Both the position numbers and the translations under genes were made by a program. A DNA stretch of 42,847 nucleotides from Gilliamella bombi (lineage in GTDB: Bacteria; Pseudomonadota; Gammaproteobacteria; Enterobacterales; Orbaceae), in assembly GCF_900103255.1 (NCBI RefSeq), contig NZ_FMWS01000025.1, positions 1 through 42,847 on the forward strand. Direction: 5' to 3'. The notes beneath the pieces are model-generated. The model made no database searches and was not told where the DNA came from. It worked only from the letters and a program-made list of their open reading frames with translations. Below, one piece after another: positions 1-9,293 of the stretch (position 1 is its first letter; every line of letters begins with the position of its first letter).

Positions 1-57
1 ATTGCACTTCATGTTTGAATCCAAGTAAAATTAAATAACAGACTTTTTGAGCTCCAA

Positions 58-687
58 TCAAATTTTCGATGCTTCTTGTTTGGCTTGATGAATGATGGCT
101 TTAGCTATCCATTGCGATAGTGATATTACATTTTGATCATCAAGTCCCCAGATATCCTTGAGTACCATAAATATTTCAGAACCGTAAATAATTGAAATAG
201 CATAAACTACTTTATCATAAAGCTCATTTGGTAGTTCAGCTTTGAGTGGGGATAATATTGTTGTAAGAGTTTCTTTACGATTACCTCGTACCAATTTTTC
301 GGTTTGTGGTGATAATGATGACCGTTCTGTTGCCCACTGTTGTAATGAAACCCTTAATGCTGCACGTAGCGCCCCTTCATGCTTTAGCATTTGAGGAAAA
401 GCAAAAGCTAAAAAATCATTAATACGTTCTTCTGCATTTTGTTTTTTTGATTGCCAACTAAAAATAGGTTCTAATGAACTTTCTACCACAGCTGTAATTA
501 GAGCACTTTGTGTTGGAAAATAGCGGTATGCTGTTGCTCTAGATATACCCGATTTATCAGCAAGTTCAGTTATGGTAAGCTCACAGCCTTGTTCTAATGC
601 TTCTAATGCAGTATTAATTAAACGCTCATAAGTCCGTTTTTTTACGCCAACATATGTTGGGTGCGATACTAAAGTTTTCTCAGTCAT
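58..687 (-). CDS. TetR-family transcriptional regulator
   Basis: This 209-residue protein has a helix-turn-helix at about residues 35-60 (LTITELADKSGISRATAYRY followed by FPTQSALI), the standard TetR DNA-binding signature. The rest is a helical ligand-binding domain with no recognisable specificity. The gene diverges from the UPF0261/PEP-hydrolase-family operon across a 180-base gap that holds a 10-bp palindrome. The simplest reading is local repression of that operon, and probably of itself, relieved by an unknown ligand. The family call is firm; the target is inferred from position only. Confidence 0.9.
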   Translation of the reverse strand: MTEKTLVSHPTYVGVKKRTYERLINTALEALEQGCELTITELADKSGISRATAYRYFPTQSALITAVVESSLEPIFSWQSKKQNAEERINDFLAFAFPQMLKHEGALRAALRVSLQQWATERSSLSPQTEKLVRGNRKETLTTILSPLKAELPNELYDKVVYAISIIYGSEIFMVLKDIWGLDDQNVISLSQWIAKAIIHQAKQEASKI

Positions 688-767
688 TAGGAATATATTT
701 ATATTTATCGTAATTTTAAATATGATACTGCATTTTAATAAATTAGTTAAAATTTATCATTTCCTAA

Positions 768-803
768 AAAAATGAGACTTAAATCTCATTTTTGATATAT
801 AAT
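768..803 (+). promoter_or_regulatory. Palindromic operator overlapping the promoter of the UPF0261 operon
   Basis: AAAAATGAGA (768-777) and its exact reverse complement TCTCATTTTT (784-793) flank a 6-base centre. A TATAAT hexamer lies at 798-803, and the palindrome covers where a -35 element would be. This is a likely binding site for the divergent TetR-family protein. A hairpin terminator is less likely because the site lies between divergent genes. Confidence 0.5.
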
Positions 804-867
804 GTATGACAATTAATCACCCTTTTGTTACAAATATTTACCTAATTAACTCATTTAGGAGTAATAA

Positions 868-2076
868 ATGGCATCAACTAGTACAATTTATTTGGTTACT
901 ACATTAGACACCAAAGGGCAAGAAATCGTTTATATTAAAAATATTCTTGATTTAAAAAATCTCAACTGCAAAATTATTGATGTTTCTACACAATCTCATC
1001 AATTTAATCATTTAGCAACTATCACAGCAGAAACCGTCGCTAGTTACCATCCAGACGGTAAACAGGCTGTTTTTTGTGGCGATAGAGGTAAAGCAATTGT
1101 TGCAATGGCCGAAGCTTTCAAATTGTTTCTGATGACTCAAAACGATGTAGAAGCCATACTAGGTTTAGGTGGTTCAGGAGGAACTGCATTAATTACTCCA
1201 GCCATGCAATCATTAGCTGTAGGAATTCCTAAACTAATGGTATCAACAATGGCATCTGGTGATATTTCTGGTTATATCGGTGCAAGTGATATTGCAATGA
1301 TGTATTCAGTTACTGATATTGCTGGAATTAATGTCATATCTAGGAAAGTTTTAACCAATGCAGCTAATTTTATTGCTGGCTCAATTCTATTTAAAACCCA
1401 AGATACGATTGAAGATAAGCCTGCAATTGGTTTAACTATGTTTGGTGTCACAACTAAATGTGTTCAATCTGTATCAACTAAATTAAACGGGCAATATGAT
1501 TGTTTGGTTTTTCATGCAACAGGCAGTGGTGGCAAAGCAATGGAAAAACTAGCTGATAGCCATTTATTGCACGGTGTGCTTGATATTACAACAACGGAAG
1601 TATGTGATTATTTATTTGGCGGTGTTTTAGCCTGCGATGAAGATCGTTTTGGTGCCATTGCAAGAAGCCAAGTACCTTATATTGGATCGTGTGGTGCACT
1701 TGATATGGTAAATTTTGCAAGCCCTGATACTATTCCTCAAAAATATCAAGATCGCCTATTTTATCCACATAATCCACAAGTGACATTAATGCGAACAACG
1801 CCAGAAGAAAATCAAAAAATGGCTAATTGGATAGCAAATAAACTTAATCAATGCCAAGGTTATGTCACTTTTATTATTCCTGAAGGTGGTTTTTCTGCTT
1901 TAGATATTGAAGGTGGTGCTTTTTGGTCACCAAAAGCAAATCAAGCATTTATTGATGAATTTGAAAAAACCTTTATTCAAACTCAAAAAAGAAAGTTAAT
2001 AAAAACCCCTTATCATATAAACTCACCGCAGTTTTGTGATCTTATCATCAATGAATTTACAAAAATAATGAAATAA
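868..2076 (+). CDS. Tm-1-like ATP-binding (UPF0261) family protein
   Basis: This 402-residue protein matches the UPF0261/Tm-1-like family along its length. The N-terminal Rossmann-like half opens with [12 protein letters not shown] and holds a glycine-rich GLGGSGGT loop near residue 95. The second half has the family signatures [29 protein letters not shown] and [10 protein letters not shown]. In plants the Tm-1 protein binds a viral replicase; the bacterial function is unknown. A strong AGGAG lies 6 bases before the ATG. The gene precedes a PEP-hydrolase-family gene by 16 bases, a pairing seen in many genomes and fused in some fungi. An enzymatic role in small-molecule metabolism is plausible but not demonstrated. 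Confidence 0.85.
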   Translation: MASTSTIYLVTTLDTKGQEIVYIKNILDLKNLNCKIIDVSTQSHQFNHLATITAETVASYHPDGKQAVFCGDRGKAIVAMAEAFKLFLMTQNDVEAILGLGGSGGTALITPAMQSLAVGIPKLMVSTMASGDISGYIGASDIAMMYSVTDIAGINVISRKVLTNAANFIAGSILFKTQDTIEDKPAIGLTMFGVTTKCVQSVSTKLNGQYDCLVFHATGSGGKAMEKLADSHLLHGVLDITTTEVCDYLFGGVLACDEDRFGAIARSQVPYIGSCGALDMVNFASPDTIPQKYQDRLFYPHNPQVTLMRTTPEENQKMANWIANKLNQCQGYVTFIIPEGGFSALDIEGGAFWSPKANQAFIDEFEKTFIQTQKRKLIKTPYHINSPQFCDLIINEFTKIMK

Positions 2077-2092
2077 ATATTTGGAGAATATT

Positions 2093-2923
2093 ATGGGTAG
2101 TCAACGCACTCAATTGTTAAAAAAATTCCACGACATGATAGCTAAAGGTCAACCAATTATTGGTGGTGGAGCTGGTACAGGATTATCAGCAAAATGTGAA
2201 GAAGCTGGTGGTATCGATCTTATTGTTATCTATAATTCAGGGCGTTACCGTATGGCAGGTAGAGGTTCATTAGCAGGATTACTTGCTTATGGCAATGCTA
2301 ACGAAATTGTAATGGATATGGCTAAAGAAGTATTACCAGTAGTTAAAAATACGCCAGTACTAGCGGGTGTAAATGGCACAGATCCATTTTGTCAATTTGA
2401 CCAATTTTTAGATAAATTAAAAGAAACGGGATTTGCTGGCGTGCAAAACTTTCCAACTGTTGGACTCATTGATGGCAACTTCAGAGCAAACCTAGAAGAA
2501 ACAGGAATGGGATACGCTTTAGAAGTCGAAATGATCCGCAAAGCACATGAAAAAGATCTACTTACAACACCTTATGTATTTAGTGAACAAAATGCGATCG
2601 ATATGGCTAAAGCGGGTGCAGATATTTTAGTACCTCATATGGGACTAACGACGGGGGGGAGTATTGGTGCAGAAACAGCATTAAAACTAGCTGACTGTGT
2701 GCTACTAATCAATCAATGGGCAAAAGCGGCTAAAGCAATTCGCCCAGACATTATTATTTTATGTCATGGTGGTCCTATTGCTACCCCTGAAGATGCTGAA
2801 TATATTTTAAAAAATTGCCCTGAATGTAATGGATTTTATGGAGCAAGTTCAATGGAACGTTTACCAACAGAAATTGCACTAAAACAAACGACAGAAAGAT
2901 TTAAATCAATTCAACGACACTAA
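2093..2923 (+). CDS. Phosphoenolpyruvate hydrolase-family TIM-barrel protein
   Basis: This 276-residue protein belongs to the PF09370 family (PEP hydrolase-like, TIM barrel). Visible signatures are [20 protein letters not shown] near the N terminus, [44 protein letters not shown] and, near the C terminus, [12 protein letters not shown]. The ATG at 2093 is chosen because GGAG lies 8 bases before it; an upstream TTG in the same frame has no such site. It is co-transcribed with the UPF0261 gene and followed by a strong terminator. The substrate is unknown, and the family name rests on distant homology to PEP mutase-like enzymes. Confidence 0.85.
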   Translation: MGSQRTQLLKKFHDMIAKGQPIIGGGAGTGLSAKCEEAGGIDLIVIYNSGRYRMAGRGSLAGLLAYGNANEIVMDMAKEVLPVVKNTPVLAGVNGTDPFCQFDQFLDKLKETGFAGVQNFPTVGLIDGNFRANLEETGMGYALEVEMIRKAHEKDLLTTPYVFSEQNAIDMAKAGADILVPHMGLTTGGSIGAETALKLADCVLLINQWAKAAKAIRPDIIILCHGGPIATPEDAEYILKNCPECNGFYGASSMERLPTEIALKQTTERFKSIQRH

Positions 2924-2936
2924 CAATAATATAAGC

Positions 2937-2975
2937 AATAACAGCGCAACTAATGTATCGCGCTGTTATTTTTTT
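2937..2975 (+). terminator. Rho-independent terminator of the UPF0261 operon
   Basis: AATAACAGCGC (2937-2947) pairs perfectly with GCGCTGTTATT (2960-2970), and the stem runs into a 7-base T tract. It lies 14 bases after the stop codon. Confidence 0.9.
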
Positions 2976-3326
2976 AAGAGAAGTGAAATTCGTTAAACTT
3001 TATTCTGATTGAAACATTATATTATTAATATCTACGCATATTTGTTATATGGCAATTTAAATTTAACAGAAACCCTAATCCTATGTAAAAATATGCATAA
3101 AAGCTTTAACAAATAAGTAAATAGCAAAACCACCAACCACTTTCAAAATTATCTTCGATTTGAAATAATTGTTTAATAATACTATTTAGATAATAAAAAA
3201 TGAGATTAGTCTAACAATTCCTTCTCAAAAAGATTAAAATTGATAAATATTATTGATAAACTGGCAAATATTTTTACCAGTTTAGGCTTAAATTAATCGC
3301 AAAGTAATAGTACTAAGCAGGAACAG
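2976..3326. other. AT-rich intergenic gap before the immunity-gene island
   Basis: No intact gene is visible. A short minus-strand reading (about 3081-3170) gives a hydrophobic tail containing KVVGGFAIYLFVKAF that could be the end of a lost membrane protein, but it is too short to assign. The Shine-Dalgarno sequence AGGA of the next gene lies just before its ATG at 3327. Confidence 0.4.
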
Positions 3327-4064
3327 ATGAACACTCCCCCAAAATGGTTAAGGTTGTTAATTGATGAGAATTGCTCATTTGAACGACTATTAGCCAAACT
3401 TACGAAAGCCTTTAACTGTACATTTACTTATAAAAATGATAGTGGTATTGCTAAAGCTAAGTTAGATGATTTTACTATAATAATTCATGACAAAATTGAT
3501 CGTACTTTTGACATCGTCCTTAATCCATCTTATATTCTTACATTCATGATTACAGAGGATAAATCTCCTAATTACCACGTTGAAAAGCATATTCAAACAA
3601 CCTTAACCAATCATAGTATTATCTATCAACACTCACAAACCAAAGATCATGCCTATCCCATTGAACTTCCTTTTTGGCAAGCGCCCAACGATGACATTGT
3701 CATAAAATCCAAAGGCGATGCTTTAACCGCCTATTGTAAAATATGGTATAAACCTGCCAAGTATTCTAAATTTACGGGTATATTTCAGTTTTCTAATGTT
3801 TGGGCAATGCATTTTGAGCGAAACAAACAGTGTGCTTATTACAGTCATTGTGATAGCGATGATGTTAATTCTTGTTATTGGGTTGTTCCTGAATCATCAT
3901 GGCTTGAGCAATTAGTCAATGAACGACAAACTCATTTCCCTAATTGGCAACAATATGATCGCGGTGACTATTGGCATTACATTATTCAAAGTGATTCATT
4001 CTACGTAGAAATCATCGCTAAACAGATCAAAATATCAAAAAAGCAATTAAAAGGTATTTTTTAA
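3327..4064 (+). CDS. Hypothetical protein, first gene of the immunity-like bank
   Basis: This 245-residue soluble protein has no signal peptide or membrane segment. I do not recognise the family. It is rich in aromatic residues, notably the stretch GDYWHYIIQSDSFYVEII near the C terminus, and mixes beta-prone segments with many Asp and Lys residues. An AGGA lies 5 bases before the ATG. It opens a run of five same-strand small genes (3327-5778). A role as an immunity protein is inferred only from location among immunity-family genes. Confidence 0.6.
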   Translation: MNTPPKWLRLLIDENCSFERLLAKLTKAFNCTFTYKNDSGIAKAKLDDFTIIIHDKIDRTFDIVLNPSYILTFMITEDKSPNYHVEKHIQTTLTNHSIIYQHSQTKDHAYPIELPFWQAPNDDIVIKSKGDALTAYCKIWYKPAKYSKFTGIFQFSNVWAMHFERNKQCAYYSHCDSDDVNSCYWVVPESSWLEQLVNERQTHFPNWQQYDRGDYWHYIIQSDSFYVEIIAKQIKISKKQLKGIF

Positions 4065-4116
4065 GATAAAATGGCAATATATAAAGGTCAAATCATAACT
4101 TGATATTCAATATACT

Positions 4117-4476
4117 ATGAATCATCTAAATTTTTTTATAAACAACTTTATAAAGAAAGATAAAAAACAACGATATCACTTTCTCATTAATGGAAAGTGG
4201 CAGAAATTTGCCAATAATATCAAATATCTTGATAAACATTTGAATCACCATTGTGTAAGAATCGATAACAATGCTTTTGAAAAATTTGCTCAAATTATAA
4301 AACACTATACCATTAAATCAGGATATTATTATGATGCCTATACCAATGGGATGGAAATATCAACCCATTGTCTAGATAATATTCATGATGATAGCCTACT
4401 TATCTGCTCTGATAACAATATTGCATTTTATTTTCATCATGATAATTGGATATGGTTTTGCCAAATAAAACCTTAA
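4117..4476 (+). CDS. Small hypothetical protein
   Basis: This 119-residue protein is rich in Asn, Lys, His and aromatic residues and has no membrane segment. No Shine-Dalgarno sequence is obvious before the ATG, so translation may be weak or the start may differ. I recognise no family. The 52-base gap before it holds a ten-codon reading (MAIYKGQIIT then stop), possibly the trace of a lost gene start. Position suggests an orphan immunity gene. Confidence 0.5.
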   Translation: MNHLNFFINNFIKKDKKQRYHFLINGKWQKFANNIKYLDKHLNHHCVRIDNNAFEKFAQIIKHYTIKSGYYYDAYTNGMEISTHCLDNIHDDSLLICSDNNIAFYFHHDNWIWFCQIKP

Positions 4477-4509
4477 GCAGCATTATAGATAAAACAGGTA
4501 ACCCAAAAT

Positions 4510-5019
4510 ATGCACTCATTCAATGATATAAATCAACTTTTAATCGACTGCATTAATCTACAGGATAATTTATTAAATAAACTCTATTTATTAGCTAATC
4601 AGCCTAAAGCCGTTGAATTAATTAAAACACATTTAACCCAAAAGTTTGATCCCTTGTTATTACACTTGATCAAACAATTTCCAGAAGCAATCAAAATAAG
4701 CTTATTACCTGAAATTATCAACATTATGCAATATTTAGATGGCAATACAAAATTATGCCAAGAGATTATTTTAAGTATCAATACACAGTGGCTAGAAAAA
4801 CATCTTTGGAATTATATTATACCTATTTTAGGGCAACAGAATTATGAAACATTTGGTATATTGATGTATTTATTCAATTCATTTAGCCAGAAGTTATCAA
4901 AAAAATTGGCTATTTTAGCTTTACAAAGTAACGATAAAGATGTGCAAGAAATCGGTGAGTTTTATTTATCAAATAATAGATGCCTTTTGGATGATGCTCG
5001 AAGTAGCTTGATATGCTGA
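4510..5019 (+). CDS. Hypothetical all-helical protein
   Basis: This 169-residue protein is Leu-, Ile- and Lys-rich and appears almost entirely helical, with HEAT-like helix pairs such as LSKKLAILALQSNDKDVQEIGEFYLS near the C terminus. The pattern resembles alpha-solenoid immunity proteins, but no specific family can be named. It lies 33 bases after the previous gene on the same strand. Confidence 0.55.
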   Translation: MHSFNDINQLLIDCINLQDNLLNKLYLLANQPKAVELIKTHLTQKFDPLLLHLIKQFPEAIKISLLPEIINIMQYLDGNTKLCQEIILSINTQWLEKHLWNYIIPILGQQNYETFGILMYLFNSFSQKLSKKLAILALQSNDKDVQEIGEFYLSNNRCLLDDARSSLIC

Positions 5020-5082
5020 TTACAACAGAATCGTTAAAATCATTTTTTAAGTTAATTGTACAAAGTAATAAAAGGATTAATC

Positions 5083-5484
5083 ATGCAGGGGTTTTTTGAT
5101 AGATTAATGCTTGGTGAACTAAAGGATGTAATGATCGCTGGCTATATTGATTATGCTACCCTACCGATTTTTCACCCATTTTATGACAGATTATATTTTA
5201 TTATTGATGAAGTTATTTTTGAGTTATATCTCAGTGAAGCAGGTATTATACAATATAATGAATTAACAGAAATTAAAGCATGGTTTACTTTAGATGATGA
5301 TGACCATTTTTCATTGATGTCAATTTATTCACAATTATTCAAAACTGAGCAGGCTGTAATTATCACCGATATAACATACTCATCAATACCCTTCTCCTCA
5401 ATGAGTATAAGTTACGTCAATGGTCAAGACTGCGGTAATTTACTTTTTGACCCAAATCATTTTTTTGGTTTTACATTTTTATAA
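5083..5484 (+). CDS. Hypothetical protein
   Basis: This 133-residue acidic protein starts MQGFFDRLMLGELKD. The ATG at 5083 is preferred over a TTG at 5056 because AAAGGA lies 6 bases before it. It reads as a mixed alpha/beta fold with alternating hydrophobic strands (RLYFIIDEVIFELYLSEAG). No family is recognised. It is followed 9 bases later by the next gene, so the two are probably co-transcribed. Confidence 0.6.
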   Translation: MQGFFDRLMLGELKDVMIAGYIDYATLPIFHPFYDRLYFIIDEVIFELYLSEAGIIQYNELTEIKAWFTLDDDDHFSLMSIYSQLFKTEQAVIITDITYSSIPFSSMSISYVNGQDCGNLLFDPNHFFGFTFL

Positions 5485-5493
5485 AGGTTATAA

Positions 5494-5778
5494 ATGTTAG
5501 ATATTATTGATTTTATTGAATCATCATATAAAGATAATTCAGAGTTAAAACACAAACTAGAATTAGTCAAAAAATTAATTACCTACTTGTCTGAACATGA
5601 TATCGACAGAACTGTTGGTGAGATTATACCTATCTTGGGCTGTAATACAGGTTATAGTGAATATCGAATCATTAATGACTGTGAATCGGATAACCCTTCA
5701 CTGTGGTCTGAGTACCAATATAATGGCGAAAAGGTAAGGCTGAATTCTGGCGATATTGTACTCACAATGAAAAAATAA
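5494..5778 (+). CDS. Small hypothetical protein
   Basis: This 94-residue protein starts 9 bases after the preceding gene with AAAGG before its ATG, so it is likely a partner in the same transcript. The N-terminal half is helical (FIESSYKDNSELKHKLELVK) and the C-terminal half beta-rich, ending RLNSGDIVLTMKK. No family is recognised. It is the last gene of the first rightward block, upstream of a two-way terminator. Confidence 0.55.
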   Translation: MLDIIDFIESSYKDNSELKHKLELVKKLITYLSEHDIDRTVGEIIPILGCNTGYSEYRIINDCESDNPSLWSEYQYNGEKVRLNSGDIVLTMKK

Positions 5779-5847
5779 ATTTTTGATAATGGGTTAGCAC
5801 TATCAATAAGTAAATTAAGCAATAAATTAAGTGATAAAATGAATATA

Positions 5848-5887
5848 AAAAAATAAACGCACTATTTAAAAATAGACGTTTATTTTA
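5848..5887. terminator. Bidirectional terminator between convergent genes
   Basis: AAATAAACG (5851-5859) pairs with CGTTTATTT (5877-5885), with an inner CTATTT/AAATAG stem. A-rich sequence on the left and T-rich on the right let it serve both the rightward gene ending at 5778 and the leftward gene ending at 5918. Confidence 0.7.
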
Positions 5888-5917
5888 TTAGATTAATTTT
5901 GCTGGCAAGTTAAGTAT

Positions 5918-6808
5918 TTATGCAGTTGCATTATTGCTATTTATTTCAACCACCAAAACATGACCTTGATCTTTCAAAAAGTATTCATCATCTTGTGGAG
6001 CGCGTAATGACATCATTTTATCATCACCCACCTCCATGGTATCGCCTGGCCTCATTGTTGCACCGCTATCACGCAAATACTGTAGGATATTGCCAAACAT
6101 TTCAAAATAATATTCCCCCTCATCATGGCTATTGGCTAATACAGCAAAATCAGGCAAGCCAAAAATATCCGCACCATAAGTACGCATCCATACCCCTTTA
6201 ACACCCTCTACCTCATATTTCACAAATCCACAAAAGAACGAGGGTAAGCAATAGCGTAAACTATCAATTCCATCTTTATCTGTAACCAATTTGCGAATAG
6301 TATTTATCGGTAGCGAAGTATGTCCATTTCCGTTAATCACAGCTAAAGCATTAAACTCCTCCAAACCAGCTGCTAAACGGGTTAAAGCAAGGTATTGCTC
6401 AAGTACATCTTGCTCATACCCAACATAATATAAAATTAAATGGCTATCATTATTGCGAATTTGCGCTTTGATATCCTGATTATAATGTGCAGGTGCAATA
6501 CAAGTTTCTAATACCTCTGCAGGATATGGAGCATTGATACCGAATAGCTTAATCACGTGTTTTCCCCAACCAACTAAGATATAGCATCCATCATCTAACT
6601 GCCCCAATGGCTGTTGGCATTGGATATCTTTCATAGAAGAATCTATATTACGTAATTTATTTAATAAATTATTTTCATCAAAACAAAATTGTCCTTTAAA
6701 AACGACTCCTAATGCTAACGGTTCTTTAATCTCTGGATTTTCAACCAGATTCCCGCTTGCTTGTTGTTGCTGTGTTTTTTTGCCAAATAGGCGTGAAAAA
6801 ATATTCAT
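5918..6808 (-). CDS. DUF4261 domain protein (copy 1), putative immunity protein
   Basis: This 296-residue protein carries the DUF4261 signature near residues 205-255: GVWMRTYGADIFGLPDFAVL, then LRDSGATMRPGDTMEVGDD. The N terminus (MNIFSRLFGKK) is short and basic with no signal peptide. The family is often encoded near polymorphic toxin loci and is thought to have an immunity role; no biochemistry is known. AAGGA lies 7 bases before the ATG. A full-length paralog lies immediately upstream (6901-7782), so this is a tandem duplication. Confidence 0.8.
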   Translation of the reverse strand: MNIFSRLFGKKTQQQQASGNLVENPEIKEPLALGVVFKGQFCFDENNLLNKLRNIDSSMKDIQCQQPLGQLDDGCYILVGWGKHVIKLFGINAPYPAEVLETCIAPAHYNQDIKAQIRNNDSHLILYYVGYEQDVLEQYLALTRLAAGLEEFNALAVINGNGHTSLPINTIRKLVTDKDGIDSLRYCLPSFFCGFVKYEVEGVKGVWMRTYGADIFGLPDFAVLANSHDEGEYYFEMFGNILQYLRDSGATMRPGDTMEVGDDKMMSLRAPQDDEYFLKDQGHVLVVEINSNNATA

Positions 6809-6900
6809 TTACTATTCCTTAATATTAAGTTTTTCTAAAATCTATTATTATCAATAAGGATACTAACCATTATATTAATAAATCTGATTTATACTAAAGA

Positions 6901-7782
6901 TTACTCAACAAAGTATTCCATCACCAATACCATTCCACCATTTTGTAAAAAAGATTCTTGTACCAATGGATTACGCAATAACATTTTTTTGCCCTCAGTA
7001 TCTTCAGTAGTATGACCTGCACGTATCATTGCCCCACTATCCCGCAAAGAAAGCAATAAATTATTGAACATGTTCATATATTTTTCTCCATCTTCATAAC
7101 TATTAGCTAATATAGCAAAATCAGGAAAACCAAAAGCATCGGCACCATAAGTACGCATCCATATGCCATCAAAATGGTCAACATTAAATTCCTCAAATCC
7201 AATAAAAAATAAAGGTAAACAATTACGTAACAAATACACGCCTTTTTGTTCGGTTGCCAGTGCACTGGCAACATGAGTTGCTAAAATTTGATGAGCTTTT
7301 GCATTAATAAGAGCGCACATATCACTATGTTCAAATCCAACAGCAAACTGTGTTAGAGCAACATATTGTTCAACTAAATCCTCTTCAAAGCCAACATAGT
7401 ACAACATTATATGGCTTTGATGATGATAAACTTGTTGTCTAAAATCTTGCCTTTTTTGACTACTTTCAATACAAGGTTCTAAAATTTCGGCAGAACAAGG
7501 GGAATTAAAGCCAACGATTTTAATAATGTGCTTACCAAAGACTGCATGTATATCAGCTCCATCAGCTATTTGCTCAATTGATGATTGCAAACTAATATTT
7601 TTCATTGATGAATCAATTTTGCGTAATGTTTTTAATAATTTATGTTGATTAAAAGAGAGTTTGCCATTGAATAGAACGATCAAAGATAAAGGATTTTCAA
7701 TAGAAGAATTTGGCACAAAGATGTCATCTGATTGCTGGATTTCATTATCACCACGCCTAAACAAGCGAGAAAATAACCCCAT
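6901..7782 (-). CDS. DUF4261 domain protein (copy 2), putative immunity protein
   Basis: This 293-residue paralog of the gene at 5918-6808 aligns along the whole length, from MGLFSRLFRRGD to the C-terminal acidic segment. The conserved core is GIWMRTYGADAFGFPDFAIL followed by LRDSGAMIRAGHTTED. The two copies differ most in the middle (about residues 100-190), where recognition of different partners could be encoded. AAGGA lies 8 bases before the ATG. The 92-base gap to copy 1 allows one transcript. Confidence 0.8.
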   Translation of the reverse strand: MGLFSRLFRRGDNEIQQSDDIFVPNSSIENPLSLIVLFNGKLSFNQHKLLKTLRKIDSSMKNISLQSSIEQIADGADIHAVFGKHIIKIVGFNSPCSAEILEPCIESSQKRQDFRQQVYHHQSHIMLYYVGFEEDLVEQYVALTQFAVGFEHSDMCALINAKAHQILATHVASALATEQKGVYLLRNCLPLFFIGFEEFNVDHFDGIWMRTYGADAFGFPDFAILANSYEDGEKYMNMFNNLLLSLRDSGAMIRAGHTTEDTEGKKMLLRNPLVQESFLQNGGMVLVMEYFVE

Positions 7783-7930
7783 TTTATATTCCTTATTAAA
7801 TTCATCTTCTATTACCTAAATAGCACAAGCCTAATTGGGTACGGTTTTGTATACATTATATTTATATTGTAGAGTATTTAAAATACCAAACGATCAATTT
7901 TTTAACAAACATATCTTGGATGATTTTTAA

Positions 7931-8350
7931 GCTCATCGACTAAAACATCGATTAAACAACATTGCATCACTTTTATTACGTATAGCGTTAGGTATTATGT
8001 TTTTGGCGCATGGGTTAACTAAACTTCTTGTTTTAACCCCCTCTGGTACAGCTCAATACTTTGAATCTATTGGATTTACAGGATTTGTTGGTTATTTAAC
8101 AATTGCTTTTGAAATTGCTGGTGGCGCTTTATTACTTTTAGGAATTCTAACTCGTATAATCAGCTCACTCACTGTTATTCAGATGATTGTTATAAGTTTT
8201 ATTCATTCAACAAATGGCTGATCATTTAGCAATACAGGTGGAGGTTGGGAATATCCTGCTTTTATGGCTTTGAGTGCATTTAGTCTTGTATTATTGGGGA
8301 CTGGAAAAATTAGCGTATTACCTCAAAGATATCATTCATTAACAAAATAA
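7931..8350 (+). pseudogene. DoxX-family membrane protein gene, interrupted by a nonsense codon
   Basis: One frame, open from the TAA at 7928-7930, encodes a DoxX-like protein: NNIASLLLRIALGIMFLAHG, TPSGTAQYFESIGFTGFVGY, then FEIAGGALLLLGILTRI. A TGA at 8219-8221 interrupts it and the same frame continues with SFSNTGGGWEYPAFMALSAF to a TAA at 8350. Family members usually have NGW-FSN here, so a TGG to TGA change (Trp to stop) is the likely lesion. The homologous N-terminal part also lacks an ATG. A 74-residue product from 7997 is possible but would lack the last membrane helix. Confidence 0.85.
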
Positions 8351-8417
8351 TATGATCCTTCTATTGAATTGAACTCTCTAAACAATAACTTCCAGTACAA
8401 ATAAAAAATATAGAAAT

Positions 8418-8468
8418 TGCTCGTATTGTTTACAGTAATTTGAGAAAATATTATAAACAATACAAGCA
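8418..8468. repeat. Imperfect inverted repeat after the DoxX pseudogene
   Basis: GCTCGTATTGTTTA (8419-8432) faces TAAACAATACAAGC (8454-8467) with one mismatch and a 21-base spacer. There is no T tract, so it is not a clear terminator; an excision scar or a regulatory hairpin are alternatives. The rest of 8351-8544 shows nothing recognisable. Confidence 0.45.
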
Positions 8469-8544
8469 GTTCCCATAAATTATTGTTTATAACATTTTTA
8501 TTATTAGCATGAAAAATACAAAGAAGAATTACAGGTGAAATAGT

Positions 8545-8763
8545 ATGAAAGAATATAGTTGGGTTTGGGTTTTTAAGAGAGACAATATTTCAATGGTATC
8601 TGCGGTGTTTTCGTCCCTTGAAAAAGCAGATAACTGGGTAAAGCTTAACAAATTAACAGGCGTTTTGACTAAAATGCCGATAGATATTGGTGGTTATGAT
8701 TGGTGTATACAAAATAGTGCACAAATGCTTGAGCACTATCATTACCAAGAAGGTATTAGATAA
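8545..8763 (+). CDS. DUF7710-like small protein
   Basis: This 72-residue protein starts YSWVWVFKRDN and contains ADNWVKLNKLTGVLTKMPID followed by GGYDWCI. These match a small family (DUF7710 as I recall it) with a W-V-W-V-F strand, a short helix and a LTGVLT-x-P-x-D turn. Members are commonly found among immunity genes of polymorphic toxins. The function is unknown. Confidence 0.6.
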   Translation: MKEYSWVWVFKRDNISMVSAVFSSLEKADNWVKLNKLTGVLTKMPIDIGGYDWCIQNSAQMLEHYHYQEGIR

Positions 8764-8890
8764 AGTTATATTAAATTGTTAGGTTTGTTTAAACTCACTT
8801 TATTAGTAATAGCAAAATTTTATAAATACTATAATTGACATAAATCTTACCAAGAAAAATGATATTTAAGAAAATCAGAATATTAATAAT

Positions 8891-9271
8891 ATGATAAATA
8901 ATGAAATAAAATTCTTGGCAACAAATATTAACTGTTATACCGAAGATCAAGTATTAATTATTGGTATCAGCAACGATCTAATATTTCCCAACAATTACTT
9001 AATATTATCTAGATTTGATGAAGATGAAGGTGATGTAGATGAATCAATAGGTATTCAAACTCATCTAACCGAAATCGAAGTAGCTAAAGCAGTTAAAAGT
9101 ATCGTTTTGAAAAAAAATACACTTACCATAGAGATAAATAAACATAAAACCGAGCAAATACAGGCTAAAAAAATTATTATTGAATTTAATGAACTAGATA
9201 ACACGTTGTTAATTAAATATATTAACGATATTTTCTCAGATAGTTCAGCAACTGTAATTATTAATGTATAA
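8891..9271 (+). CDS. Imm10-like immunity protein
   Basis: This 126-residue acidic protein resembles the Imm10 family. It has an N-terminal strand pair with DQVLIIGISNDL, the diagnostic YLILSR, an acidic DEDEGDVDESIGIQTH segment and then the strands KSIVLKKNTLTIEI. Imm10 proteins are predicted cytoplasmic immunity proteins to toxins of contact-dependent or T6SS-type systems. No cognate toxin is adjacent. No clear Shine-Dalgarno sequence precedes the ATG. Family assignment is from pattern recall and is moderately sure. Confidence 0.55.
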   Translation: MINNEIKFLATNINCYTEDQVLIIGISNDLIFPNNYLILSRFDEDEGDVDESIGIQTHLTEIEVAKAVKSIVLKKNTLTIEINKHKTEQIQAKKIIIEFNELDNTLLIKYINDIFSDSSATVIINV

Positions 9272-9293
9272 AAGAAGAAAAAAGAAAAATAAC

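Noticed and set aside
3081-3170. Hydrophobic minus-strand reading resembling the tail of a LysE/RhtB-type exporter
   Set aside because: Too short and without a diagnostic motif; AT-rich DNA gives such readings by chance. Mentioned only in the gap description.
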